A stretch of DNA of 64,000 nt from VRUE01 sp963695835 (GTDB lineage: Bacteria; Actinomycetota; Thermoleophilia; Solirubrobacterales; 70-9), in NCBI GenBank assembly GCA_963695835.1, contig CAVOHR010000004.1:532500-596499 (forward strand), given 5' to 3'. The notes below the pieces were generated by a model. That model saw only the letters and a program-made list of their open reading frames with translations. It was not told where the DNA came from and searched no databases. The translations under genes and the position numbers were made by a program. Within the stretch, counting starts at the first letter, position 1. Every line of letters starts with the position of its first letter. Below, in pieces: positions 52,158 through 60,929 of this stretch.

Positions 52158-53498
52158 CTACTCGTTGCCCTGGCTCGCTGCCTCGACCTGCTTCTCGAGC
52201 CGCTCAGTCTCTTCGATCAGCTCAGCGAGAGTACGTGCGATCTCATCGCGCTTCACGGTGCTCGAGTCGACGGTGACATCGCGCAGGAGCTTGAGCGCTC
52301 GGCGCACGTTCTTGAGCGGCAGTGCGCGCTTGTCCCGCTCGGACTCGCGATCGGTTAGATCCTCGGCGACATCGGACAGGATCGGCCCAACCACGGCCGC
52401 ATTGTCAGCGTTCCCAACCACATTCAGAATCTCAGCCCCCTCGGGAACCGTCTCTATGCCGGCTGCGTCGGCCAACTCGTCCAGCAGATCCGGCCCGCGC
52501 CCGTCGTCTTGCGCCTCCGGTGCGGAGGCCGCAACCGGCTCGTCGAAGCGCTCGCGCAGGTCGTCGGGGAGCTCATCAGCGTCGCGCACCCGCACCGTGA
52601 CATCAGCGAGTCGTTGTATCGAGTGGTCGGCCACGCCACGGATGTCCTTGTAGCCACCCCCCGCGCGGATCACGGCGAAGCACGCCTCGAGCACAGCACG
52701 CTTGTGAAGGGTCTGCAGTTGTTGGAAGCGCTGGCGCCGCTCGCGAAGGTAGATCTCCCTGAACGACTGCTCGTCGAGCGTCTGGTCGCGACCGACGCGG
52801 TGATAGCCATCGGGATGACCAAGCCAATCGAGGTAGAGGTCGACAAGCTCGATCCGGCCGAGCAGCTCGTTGACGTCGTCTCTTGACATCCGCATGCGCT
52901 TGGCGATCTTCTCGATCGGCTCATCAAGCGCGTCGATTCCGTAGCGGACGTGGAGCGCTTCGTCGATCCAGCTGTAGTCCGCCTTCGTCTCCCGCGCCAT
53001 CTGAAGCTCAAGCTCGGTCTCGTAGAGATCGACTGCATCGGCGTCGTCCGGAAGCACGACCGCCTCTAGCTGCTCCTCACCCTTGTCGCGCAGTGCCGCA
53101 GTGCGGCGGTTACCGTCGACGATGTAGCCGTCTTTCGTAAGCACGAGTGGGAAGAGCTGCTCGCGCTCGGCGAGGTCTGCGCGCAACCCCTCTTCGTCGA
53201 TCACGCTGAACAGGATCTGGTGCTGGGCAAGCTGGGCCTCTTCGCTCTCGGGATCTGCGAAGAAGTCCGAGGATAGGTCGTGCTTCTCGATGTACTCAGC
53301 TTGCTTACGGTGAGTGCGTCCGCTCTGCAGTCGGTAGCGCGGGAAGTCAGCTGGAACCTTGATGCGCGACAGGTGGACCTGATCGTCGCGGAAGGGGACC
53401 TGCTGCGTCGGCGCACCCTCCTTTTTAGCGGCCTCGACACGCTTTTTGAGAAAGGCGATCCGCGACGCCGCCGACAGAGGCTTCGTCGACTCACCCAC
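52158..53498 (-). CDS. ParB/Srx-superfamily protein (DGNRR type)
   Basis: The N-terminal part carries the ParB/sulfiredoxin signature 'TKDGYIVDGNRRTAALRDKG' (residues ~121-140), followed by an HTH region ('EPIEKIAKRMRMSRDDVNEL') and an acidic C-terminus. Relatives bind DNA and may hydrolyse nucleotides; several modification or defence loci (for example dnd/ssp- or dpd-like) carry such proteins. It overlaps the methyltransferase gene by 8 bp. It lacks ParA and lies far from any origin signal, so plasmid partition is unlikely. Confidence 0.85.
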   Translation of the reverse strand: MGESTKPLSAASRIAFLKKRVEAAKKEGAPTQQVPFRDDQVHLSRIKVPADFPRYRLQSGRTHRKQAEYIEKHDLSSDFFADPESEEAQLAQHQILFSVIDEEGLRADLAEREQLFPLVLTKDGYIVDGNRRTAALRDKGEEQLEAVVLPDDADAVDLYETELELQMARETKADYSWIDEALHVRYGIDALDEPIEKIAKRMRMSRDDVNELLGRIELVDLYLDWLGHPDGYHRVGRDQTLDEQSFREIYLRERRQRFQQLQTLHKRAVLEACFAVIRAGGGYKDIRGVADHSIQRLADVTVRVRDADELPDDLRERFDEPVAASAPEAQDDGRGPDLLDELADAAGIETVPEGAEILNVVGNADNAAVVGPILSDVAEDLTDRESERDKRALPLKNVRRALKLLRDVTVDSSTVKRDEIARTLAELIEETERLEKQVEAASQGNE

Positions 53499-55488
53499 CA
53501 GACTTCTCCTTACGGCGGTAGCCGATGCGGAGCTCCTGCAGGTCGCCGCGCCGTGCGCGGAACCGCTCGCGGAACTTCTCGCAAGTCTCCTCAGCCGGCA
53601 TGGCGGCGATCGCGCGTCCGGCCGCGATCAACTCCTTCGCCTCATCGGCATCCGGCTCCCAAGCAATCTCTGGCTCGGCGACGCGGTTGTAGATATTGGA
53701 TCGGCACTCAAGCACCAGGTCACGCGTGAACGCGAGCCGTCCCCGCTTCGCGTGATCCCGCTCGTTCTCCGCATGCGTCACGGCTAGCGCGGCAACGGTG
53801 AAGCCCGCGTCGCGCAGGGCGCTGCCGAGCGCCCACCATGCTCGCATATCGGAGTTGTGAAAGGTCAGGACCATGAGGCCATCATCGGCCAGCGTGCGCC
53901 GCGTCTCGCTGAGGATCGCCGTAAGAAGCGCGCGGTAGCGCTCCGCCCCTGTGCCACGCACCGAGTTCGCGACGGCCTCCGAGCGCAGGTCTAGTGCCGC
54001 AGAGTCGGCAACAAGCCCGGTGGCGTTTGCCCATGCTAGGAACACGGCGGCAAGCTCCGCGTATTGCACGTCGTCGAAGTAGGGAGGGTCCGTCAGTACC
54101 AGGTCGATTGAGCCGCTTGCCGCCCGCTGCGACTCGCTCGAGCCCTGCGCGACGACCACACCTTCTGGCCGTAGCGCCCTAGCCGCTGCCGCCGACCGGC
54201 TGCTCACGGTGAGAGCTGGCGGCAACTCTTCCCGGGCCCAACGCGCAGCGCGCAATGAGTGCCCGAGCCGACGCGGTAGCGTCCCGCGCCCGCGCTCGGC
54301 GAGCAGATTCGTCTCGACGCTCAGCCCCGTGATCGCAAAGCGGTGGTTTGCGACTGCCTCGAATGCCTTCGGGTAGTAGCGGTCCCAGCGGCTCACGTAC
54401 CCCGCCATCTCCGCACACCCGCAGATCGCAAGCCGCAGTCGTGCCTTGAGCGCCGCACTCGTGCGCAGCTTCTCAAGTGCCGGGATCGCCGCCGCCAGCA
54501 CCTCGAGCTGGCGCGGCGCGTAGAGGTCGGCCCAACGCTCAAAGCCCGTCCGTCGAAGGACTCGCGTCTCAAGTCCAGCGGGGATCTTCGTCGTCAGCGG
54601 CTGCGGCACCGCGCGTCGCTCGCGCAGTTCCGCCTGCTCACACTCCTGCGCCGTCGGCTCTGCAAAATGCACATGCGTGTAGCCGCCGTGGCGGCAACTG
54701 CGCTGAACAAGCGCTAGCTCGAAGCTCGGCGCCTCGGCAAACGGGTCGAAGCTTTTCCCGCATCCATCGTGCGGGCAAGTGGCGACGCGACCGGGCAGGA
54801 GCGGAATGTCGTGGCGCGCGAGGGGCGCTTCGCAGTGAGCGCACGCGCGGCGACCCCGTGGGTACGCTCGCTCGGTGACGCCGCCGCAAGCCTGGCATCC
54901 CCACCACGCAAGTGGCTCGTCCGACTGGCGACTAGCGCGCGTAACAAGCGAATAGGGGTACAGAAAGACCTTCTTTGCGCAAGCAGGACAATGTGCTACG
55001 CGGACCCAGAATGCGGTCAGCACCTCGGCATCGGCACCGTGCATTGGGCAGACCGTTCCATACAGCTCCGCGCGCACCGGCGCGAGCGCTGCTAGCAACT
55101 TGCGCGAGATGAGCTTGAGCTCCTCGGGATCGACCGGCGTGAGCGCTGCGCGCAGGCCTGCGACTGCCCACGGGTGCAGGTCCTGCGCGTAAACGTCGAG
55201 CTCCCGCCGTGCCGCCTCAACTGCCACAGTGCCGCCGCCCGAAAAAGGGTCGGCCACGGTCAGCCGCCCCTCAGCGGCGTCTTTCGCCTGGTCGAGGAGC
55301 GCGCCGATCAGCGCGTGCGAGCGCCGGGCCCACCAGCGGAAGGCCGAGATCGGCGGCGTGTGCACCTCGCGGTTTCGCTGCTGAGCGCGAACGAGCTGCT
55401 CGAGCTCAGACCAGCCGAGCTCGGTGAGCAGTGATGTCTCACGCACGGTCATCGCGCCAATTGTTTCCACCTGCCCGGATGTCCTCAT
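53491..55488 (-). CDS. DNA methyltransferase with internal zinc ribbons (COG1743/DUF1156-like)
   Basis: SAM-binding motif I 'VADPFSGGGTVAVEA' lies near residue 80 and the catalytic motif IV 'LVLTDPPYFDDVQYAEL' near residue 467, typical of N6-adenine or N4-cytosine methylases. Between them are CxxC pairs ('HCPACAKK', 'GCQACGG', 'CAHCEAP', 'CPHDGCG'), likely zinc ribbons used for target reading. I chose the ATG at 55488; the ATG at 55452 is an alternative. It follows the HNH gene by 19 bp. Confidence 0.85.
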   Translation of the reverse strand: MRTSGQVETIGAMTVRETSLLTELGWSELEQLVRAQQRNREVHTPPISAFRWWARRSHALIGALLDQAKDAAEGRLTVADPFSGGGTVAVEAARRELDVYAQDLHPWAVAGLRAALTPVDPEELKLISRKLLAALAPVRAELYGTVCPMHGADAEVLTAFWVRVAHCPACAKKVFLYPYSLVTRASRQSDEPLAWWGCQACGGVTERAYPRGRRACAHCEAPLARHDIPLLPGRVATCPHDGCGKSFDPFAEAPSFELALVQRSCRHGGYTHVHFAEPTAQECEQAELRERRAVPQPLTTKIPAGLETRVLRRTGFERWADLYAPRQLEVLAAAIPALEKLRTSAALKARLRLAICGCAEMAGYVSRWDRYYPKAFEAVANHRFAITGLSVETNLLAERGRGTLPRRLGHSLRAARWAREELPPALTVSSRSAAAARALRPEGVVVAQGSSESQRAASGSIDLVLTDPPYFDDVQYAELAAVFLAWANATGLVADSAALDLRSEAVANSVRGTGAERYRALLTAILSETRRTLADDGLMVLTFHNSDMRAWWALGSALRDAGFTVAALAVTHAENERDHAKRGRLAFTRDLVLECRSNIYNRVAEPEIAWEPDADEAKELIAAGRAIAAMPAEETCEKFRERFRARRGDLQELRIGYRRKEKSGG

Positions 55489-55507
55489 TTTGCCCCGTGC
55501 TCCTCGC

Positions 55508-56431
55508 TCAACCAGCCTGGAAGACTTCGTCCGCATGCCACTCAAGCAGCTGGGGGTCGGGCGCCGCCGCGGAGTCCGTGGGCGGAATCAGTGAGCGGCC
55601 CTCGAGGGCGTAGTAGGTGCGGCCGTTAGCGAATTCCGTCCGCAGGCGGGGGCTAACGAGAAAGCGCCCATTTGGGCGGGCGGATACGTAGCCCAGGTCG
55701 AAAAGTCGGTGCAGGTCGCGGCGCAGCAGCAGGCCGTTATGCAGCTCGTGGGTTCCGCCCTTGTGCCACGGCCTGATGTGCGCTGCCTCGAGCGCGGGCA
55801 GCGAATGCTCGCCCGTGACCGTGCAGGCGCCGCCATATGCGTCGACCACAGCCAGCCGGAACGAGCCTTGGCCGAGGCGCGGGACAACAATCTGCGGCTG
55901 ACCCTGGCGGGCGCGCCCTGCCGCCTCGGCGACCCACTCGGTCGGAGCCTGCGTCTGTGCGCGCTCAAGACACTCCGACCACAACCACCGCCCGCCTGAG
56001 GCGTCAAGGTCAATCCGCGAGCCGGACAGGTTCTGCGGGTTGAAGCTCGGCGGCACTTCGACGAATTCGTCCGGTGCAAAGAAGATGCACTCGGCGACGG
56101 CGACACACCCGATGACATCTGCGATTCCGACCCGCCGGCGCGCCAGACGCCCACAGCGCTCGATCAGCTCGGCCTCGCTTGCGACCCCATTTGCCTCGCC
56201 GAACACCTCCCAGGCACGCCAGACGGACAGTGCTCCATAACGCGCAAAGAGGCCAAAGCCACCGATCCGGTTGATCGGCGACTTGAGACGGAAGAAGAAC
56301 GGCTCACCAGCCGCAAGAGCCGTAAAACGGCGTCCTCCGCCCGGACGCCAGAAGTTGACCTCACGGACGTCGGGCCGCTCGCGCAGGAAGCGCCACCATC
56401 CGTGGTCGGTGTGGCCGATGTACCCGGGCAT
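55508..56431 (-). CDS. HNH restriction endonuclease with N-terminal PUA-like domain
   Basis: The N-terminal ~130 residues ('EVNFWRPGGGRRFTALAAGE', 'PFFFRLKSPINRIGGFGLFA') match the PUA/EVE-like reader region of COG3440-type restriction proteins. The C-terminal part is an HNH nuclease: 'GACTVTGEHSLPALEAAHIR', 'PWHKGGTHELHNGLLLRRDL', 'HRLFDLGY' (metal-binding His/Asn around residues 218-241). It could cut DNA according to methylation state. It is the first gene of the operon. Confidence 0.87.
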   Translation of the reverse strand: MPGYIGHTDHGWWRFLRERPDVREVNFWRPGGGRRFTALAAGEPFFFRLKSPINRIGGFGLFARYGALSVWRAWEVFGEANGVASEAELIERCGRLARRRVGIADVIGCVAVAECIFFAPDEFVEVPPSFNPQNLSGSRIDLDASGGRWLWSECLERAQTQAPTEWVAEAAGRARQGQPQIVVPRLGQGSFRLAVVDAYGGACTVTGEHSLPALEAAHIRPWHKGGTHELHNGLLLRRDLHRLFDLGYVSARPNGRFLVSPRLRTEFANGRTYYALEGRSLIPPTDSAAAPDPQLLEWHADEVFQAG

Positions 56432-56606
56432 GAGCGTCGCTTCCGTAGGCGGTGGGTCCTGGACTCGCTAACGCGAGGGTAATGCGAAGGCACCAATGGA
56501 TGTCGGATGCGCGACTAGCCAAGCTCGAAACGAAACAACCACGCCCAGAGCGGCGGGTCCTGAGTATCCGCGCTGGGCACCTGTCGAGCGCTCTAGGGTC
56601 ACGGTG
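56432..56606. promoter_or_regulatory. divergent promoter region between the HNH operon and the Mrr-type gene
   Basis: 175 bp separate two divergent nuclease genes. No clear -35/-10 pair or palindrome stands out by eye. A shared control region is inferred only from layout. Confidence 0.35.
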
Positions 56607-57404
56607 ATGAGCAACAAGCCCGCATGGCGATGCTACGAGGAGCACATCCTCGCGCGGATCAAGGAATGGGCGGGCCCCGGGGCGACGATCGAGTACGACA
56701 AGAGACTGCCCGGCAGGACTTCCGGGGTCGATCGCCAGATCGACATCCTCGTCACCGGCGACTTCGCCGGCGGTCTACAGGAGAACATCACCGCCGCGAT
56801 CGATTGCAAGTGCTACGGGAGGAAGATCAACGTCACCCACGCCGAGAACTTCATCGGGCTGATCGACGACGTTCAGACCGATCTCGGCATCTTGATCACG
56901 ACCAAGGGCTGGTCGAAGGCGGCCGAACAGCGCCTCTCACGCGGACTGAGCCTGCTTCGAATCGAAGAGGAGGAACCGGCCTTGGCAATGGCGTTCATCG
57001 ACCTTCTCCCCGAGCCCACCTACGACGTCGAGTGGGGCGAGGACCACTACACCGGGGAATTCTGGGAGAGGGAGCGGTTCGGCGCCCTCGGCGCCGCAAT
57101 CTCCTACAACTTCGTCGAGCGCGAGTCGCGACATCCCATCGATCATCCAGACGAACTCGATTGGCTCGACGAGCCTCTCGCGTCGGACACGATCGACAAG
57201 CTCAATTGGTCAGACCACGAGGAGCGCAAATGCGCGGCCGGGGTGGTGCTGCGCCATTACCTTGGTCGTACGCCAACGCCGGAGGAGCTCGATGTCTTCC
57301 TTCTTGAGGTCGCCTCCGAGTGGGAGGACGGGCAAGAGTGGAGCACCGACGTGGCCGAGATTCGTGAGCGAACTGGTCTCTGGCCCGACATCAAGACACC
57401 CTGA
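56607..57404 (+). CDS. Mrr/type IV-like restriction endonuclease
   Basis: PD-(D/E)XK core of the Mrr_cat family: 'GVDRQIDILVTGDFAGG' with D46, and 'ITAAIDCKCYGRKINVTHAE' with D66 and K68, then 'GILITTKGWSKAAEQRL'. The C-terminal ~150 residues are unassigned and could read modified DNA. I chose the ATG at 56607, preceded by a GTG-rich segment but with the best match to the family start. It is divergent from the HNH operon. Confidence 0.82.
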   Translation: MSNKPAWRCYEEHILARIKEWAGPGATIEYDKRLPGRTSGVDRQIDILVTGDFAGGLQENITAAIDCKCYGRKINVTHAENFIGLIDDVQTDLGILITTKGWSKAAEQRLSRGLSLLRIEEEEPALAMAFIDLLPEPTYDVEWGEDHYTGEFWERERFGALGAAISYNFVERESRHPIDHPDELDWLDEPLASDTIDKLNWSDHEERKCAAGVVLRHYLGRTPTPEELDVFLLEVASEWEDGQEWSTDVAEIRERTGLWPDIKTP

Positions 57405-57511
57405 AAGGGTTCTCACCCTTGGCGGCAGCCCCCGTGATCGCCGACCGGCTGGACGGGACGACGCGAAGACGATCGGGACGGCGGGCCGCGCCGCCCCGAT
57501 CTCCCGCGTCC

Positions 57512-58006
57512 TCAGATGAGCGCGATCGCGAGCTTGCCGTCGCTGCCAACGGTCACTCGCAGGTCGAACGATGCGCCCGACGCGAGATGGACGGCCGCCC
57601 GCTCCGTCGAAGGCGCCTTCGGTTCACTCCCCGCCGAGCCGCTGGCGGGAGGCTCGTAGCCGTGCTCGACAAGTCGCTGGCGCGCGATCTCGACAAGCTC
57701 AGGGTCGATCGCGGCATAGTAGGACTTGCTCGGGTTAATCACTAGGGCCTCGACGGTAAGGTCGAGGCGTTCGGCCTTCTTCAAGATCAGGAAGCCACGC
57801 GAGGGCTCGGGCGGTCCCAGCAGGCGCGCCACGAACGCGAAGAGCTCCCCGCTCCGCTCTGAGCGCTTCACTGCCTGTAGGAAGCGCTTTGCCCAGTAGG
57901 GGCGGACATCGCCCTTGTCGGTCTCGTAGGTCACCTCCGCCCCAGCGCGGGCATAAATGGACAGGAGGTCTTGGTAGAGGGCCTGTTCGGCCTCATTCGG
58001 AGTCAT
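57512..58006 (-). CDS. hypothetical protein (164 aa)
   Basis: From the ATG at 58006 (GGAG 6 bp upstream): 'EQALYQDLLSIYARAGAEVT', 'KGDVRPYWAKRFLQAVKRSE' and 'GFLILKKAERLDLTVEALVI'. Globular, with no known domain. An upstream in-frame extension runs into the tRNA-Trp fragment and is not coding. It lies alone between the Mrr-type gene and the Trp junction. Confidence 0.6.
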   Translation of the reverse strand: MTPNEAEQALYQDLLSIYARAGAEVTYETDKGDVRPYWAKRFLQAVKRSERSGELFAFVARLLGPPEPSRGFLILKKAERLDLTVEALVINPSKSYYAAIDPELVEIARQRLVEHGYEPPASGSAGSEPKAPSTERAAVHLASGASFDLRVTVGSDGKLAIALI

Positions 58007-58162
58007 TGCATCTCCTTCGATTGCGTTCTTCCCCGGGTGGCGCCGCCATTGAGGGCGGTCGCCGCAGGGCTGTAACGAGCTTAGCGCGGGTAGCAGGCCG
58101 GGGTTCCAGCTCTTGAGCTTCGGCGTATGCGGCTGAATTTCCCGGTCCCGGTTCGGCTCCCC

Positions 58163-58407
58163 AGGGGAATGTCCAGGGGAATGAAAGGGGCCGAAAACAG
58201 CCCTTTCTTGACCTTTGCTGACTTTCGTTGACCTCCCGACCCAAGCCAGGTCAAGAAGCTGCGAACCCGCTCCTAAAGCGGGATTGCGGCTCCCCAAGCC
58301 AAAAGAATCGAGCGGGGCAGCCAGGACTCGAACCTGGAATCGCCGGTTTTGGAGACCGCCCCCGACCCACTCAACTCCTGGTTTGCTGAAGTGGTTGAGT
58401 TGGGTCG
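58163..58407 (-). repeat. tRNA-Trp junction: direct-repeat pair, hairpin, tRNA 3' half, inverted repeat
   Basis: From left: AGGGGAATG twice, 12 bp apart (58163, 58175); a hairpin CCCGCT/AGCGGG (58266-58282); the 3' half of a minus-strand tRNA with anticodon loop CTCCAAA (CCA, Trp) and perfect T stem CCAGG/CCTGG (58313-58357); then an inverted repeat CGACCCA(A)CTCAAC (58363-58375 with 58394-58407). The 5' half of the tRNA is absent. The layout is the same as in the CAU junctions but at another tRNA. Confidence 0.75.
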
Positions 58408-58457
58408 AGTTCGATCCAACAAGGAACAGCACCCTTCTTGATGACCTCGCAGTTCAG

Positions 58458-60929
58458 TCACGGGGTGACCGCTTTTATCGATCGGCCGAAAAAGTCGACG
58501 AACTCGAGCAAAGCGAACTGGGCATCGGGCCCGAGCATCGATCCGTAGAGGTCGTCGCGAACCGTCTCGCGATCGGCGGTGGAGTGATCGTCGAAAAACT
58601 CGCGCCACTTGGCGGCATCGTGACCGCGCAGGGCGAGCGCGACGGTGAGGGCAAGGGATGCGTTGCCGACCCGGAGGGCGCTGGCGCCGACGCGCATCGC
58701 GGTGAGCGGGAAGAGGGTCTCTTCCCCGACCCGCTGCAGATGCCAGTCCCAGAGATGCTCCGCCTGGGAAGGCCACGTGATCGCCGCGAGCTGAACGATG
58801 CGGCCGCCGAGGTCGACAGCCCATTCGGCGGAGCCGCCAAGGCGCTCAACCTGTTCGCGAATCTGCTGGAGGCCGAAGTCGTCATCGACCCGAAGCGCCT
58901 GGACCGCGCAGTTCCAGAGGAGCTGGGCGGTGAGGGTGTCTTCGAGCTGCGCGCCCGAGCGACCGAGCTGGCTGGCGAGCGCGGTGGAGAAGCCGTCAGC
59001 TCGGTCAGTGATCTCAAGCAGCCGCTGCAGAAAGCCGGTGAGGATCTCGCGGGTGTTGGCGTCGAGGGGCCCGCTGAGGAGCCGCAACGCCTGCACGGCG
59101 GACACGCGCAGGACGGCGGCCATGCCGACGGTTTCCTCCCGGTCAGAGCCACGGTCGCGGCTGGCGCGCATGGCGTCGAGGTGGACTTCGAGCAGCTTCA
59201 GCGTCGCGTCGCGAATCCGCCCGGCACCCGCCTGGTTGCCGGCTTCTGCCTGGGCGGCCGCGATCCCGATCAGGACGCCGACGTACTCGCCGACGGCGTC
59301 AATCGAGTTGCCCCTGCGGACGTGCGTAAGCCTGCGCGCGCGACGCAGGTCGCGGGGCTCGAGTCGGGCGTCGGCGGCGGGGACAAGGCTAATTGCCTCC
59401 TCTCCCCTACTGATCTCGATCCCAAGGGGCTTGACGAGGATCAGCCGCGCGCGCTCGGTGCGCCAAAGCTCGGTACGGGCGAGACGGCGCAGGCGGCGCA
59501 GGCTCAGATAGAGGTAGCCGGAGTGGCGCACGGTGATCGGGGCGCGCTGCTCGCCGAGAGGCGTCGAGAGCCTGCTCTTGAAGAACGGGTAGCCAGCGAG
59601 AAGCTCTCGGCCGGCAAGCGCGCGGCGCTGCAGACGCCCGAGCCTCCACCCCGCTCGGAGCACCGGGCCCTTGCGGCGGCGGATGAAGGCAGCGACAGCC
59701 TGGACCGGATCGGTTCGACGCAAGAGGGTGAGCAGGGAGACGAGGACGAGGACGATGAGGGCGGCGATCAGCCCCAGCGCGACGGCGCTGTAGGTGGCTA
59801 GCTCGGAATGCGGAGGTGTGAGGAGCGAGCGCAGGAGGAGCGCCAGCCCAGCGACGTAGCCGGCCTGGAGGGGCACGGGGAAACTGGTCACCCGCGCAAT
59901 TGGACCGGCGAGCCGGTTAGCAGCGAGCTCGGCCGAGAGGACGTGAACGGCGATGAGAATGCCGAGGGCGGTGAGGGCCCCGGCGCCGCTGATCTTGACG
60001 TCGTCGGGCAGGTCGATGAGGGCTGGGTCGATGAGGAGGGCGAGGAGCACGGCGCAGGCGGGCAGGGCAAGGACGACGAGTGCCCGGCCGAGGCCACGCG
60101 CGGCCGTGCCCATCTGGGCCACCGGACGACGGGCCTTGCTGAGCATGCGCCCGAGGTGGCCGGGAGGGGGCGCGGCACTCTGCAAAGCGGAGTAGCTTCG
60201 GTCGCAGTCGCGGGCGAAGCCAAGCGCCTGGGTGTCCTTTGGCTTCAGAGCCTCAAGGGTCGCGGAGAGGCCAGGCCCGAAGCCGCTTCGCCGCGTCTGC
60301 AGGGCAGTGGCCTGGACCAAGGCCAGCTCGCCGGCGCGCGGGGAGCTTTTGAGCTGCTCGAACATGATCTGGTCGAGTGAGTCATCGGCGGCCAACAGCG
60401 CGGCCGCCGCCGTTCGCGCGGTCATCGCGAGCACGATCGGCGCGTAGGGATCGACCGGCTGGGCGGCGAGGTTGAGGCAACGGGTGAGGATCGCGCGGGC
60501 GTGAGCGGCGGTGATCTCCTCGGCGTGGCGCCTGATACAGAGCAGCGCGCAGTGCCGCCTGAGGGGGAGGGAGGCGCTGTCTAGGACGATTGCCTGGTGG
60601 AGGGCCTCACTGCGCTCGCCCGGCTCGGCCGGGACGCGGTCGAAGAGAAGCGCCAGGGGACCGATCAGATCCTCTGACGTGGCGGCCGCGAGGACCTCGG
60701 CCGGGCGGAGGCGGGCGGGCGTGTAGGCGCCAAGGAGAGCGAGCTCGCTCGATGACGAAGAGCGGGCGAGCTCGCGCAGGCGCGCTGTCGAGAGCTCAGA
60801 GAGCGAGGGCCGGCGGTGGCGGCGAAGGCGGGCGGCGAGGAGGTCGGCGAGACGATCGGGCAGGCGCTCCTGGCGAAGCGCCCAGGCGAGCGCCCTCGGC
60901 CAGAGGAAAGCAAGCGGCGGAGTGCTCAC
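58458..60929 (-). CDS. large membrane protein of unknown function (823 aa)
   Basis: Last gene of a four-gene overlapping operon. Helical N-terminal ~280 residues, then four transmembrane segments ('ALVVLALPACAVLLALLIDP', 'ALTALGILIAVHVLSAEL', 'AGYVAGLALLLRSLL', 'AVALGLIAALIVLVLVSLLT'), then a ~400-residue C-terminal part with helical repeats. No catalytic motif is recognised. It could be a membrane effector or sensor. It overlaps the preceding gene by 4 bp. Confidence 0.8.
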   Translation of the reverse strand: MSTPPLAFLWPRALAWALRQERLPDRLADLLAARLRRHRRPSLSELSTARLRELARSSSSSELALLGAYTPARLRPAEVLAAATSEDLIGPLALLFDRVPAEPGERSEALHQAIVLDSASLPLRRHCALLCIRRHAEEITAAHARAILTRCLNLAAQPVDPYAPIVLAMTARTAAAALLAADDSLDQIMFEQLKSSPRAGELALVQATALQTRRSGFGPGLSATLEALKPKDTQALGFARDCDRSYSALQSAAPPPGHLGRMLSKARRPVAQMGTAARGLGRALVVLALPACAVLLALLIDPALIDLPDDVKISGAGALTALGILIAVHVLSAELAANRLAGPIARVTSFPVPLQAGYVAGLALLLRSLLTPPHSELATYSAVALGLIAALIVLVLVSLLTLLRRTDPVQAVAAFIRRRKGPVLRAGWRLGRLQRRALAGRELLAGYPFFKSRLSTPLGEQRAPITVRHSGYLYLSLRRLRRLARTELWRTERARLILVKPLGIEISRGEEAISLVPAADARLEPRDLRRARRLTHVRRGNSIDAVGEYVGVLIGIAAAQAEAGNQAGAGRIRDATLKLLEVHLDAMRASRDRGSDREETVGMAAVLRVSAVQALRLLSGPLDANTREILTGFLQRLLEITDRADGFSTALASQLGRSGAQLEDTLTAQLLWNCAVQALRVDDDFGLQQIREQVERLGGSAEWAVDLGGRIVQLAAITWPSQAEHLWDWHLQRVGEETLFPLTAMRVGASALRVGNASLALTVALALRGHDAAKWREFFDDHSTADRETVRDDLYGSMLGPDAQFALLEFVDFFGRSIKAVTP

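Noticed and set aside
52158..53498. Plasmid partition parB
   Set aside because: No parA, no parS-like repeats and full embedding in a nuclease-methylase-helicase operon.
58313..58380. Intact tRNA-Trp
   Set aside because: The 5' half upstream of the anticodon loop is unrelated sequence and the anticodon stem is imperfect.
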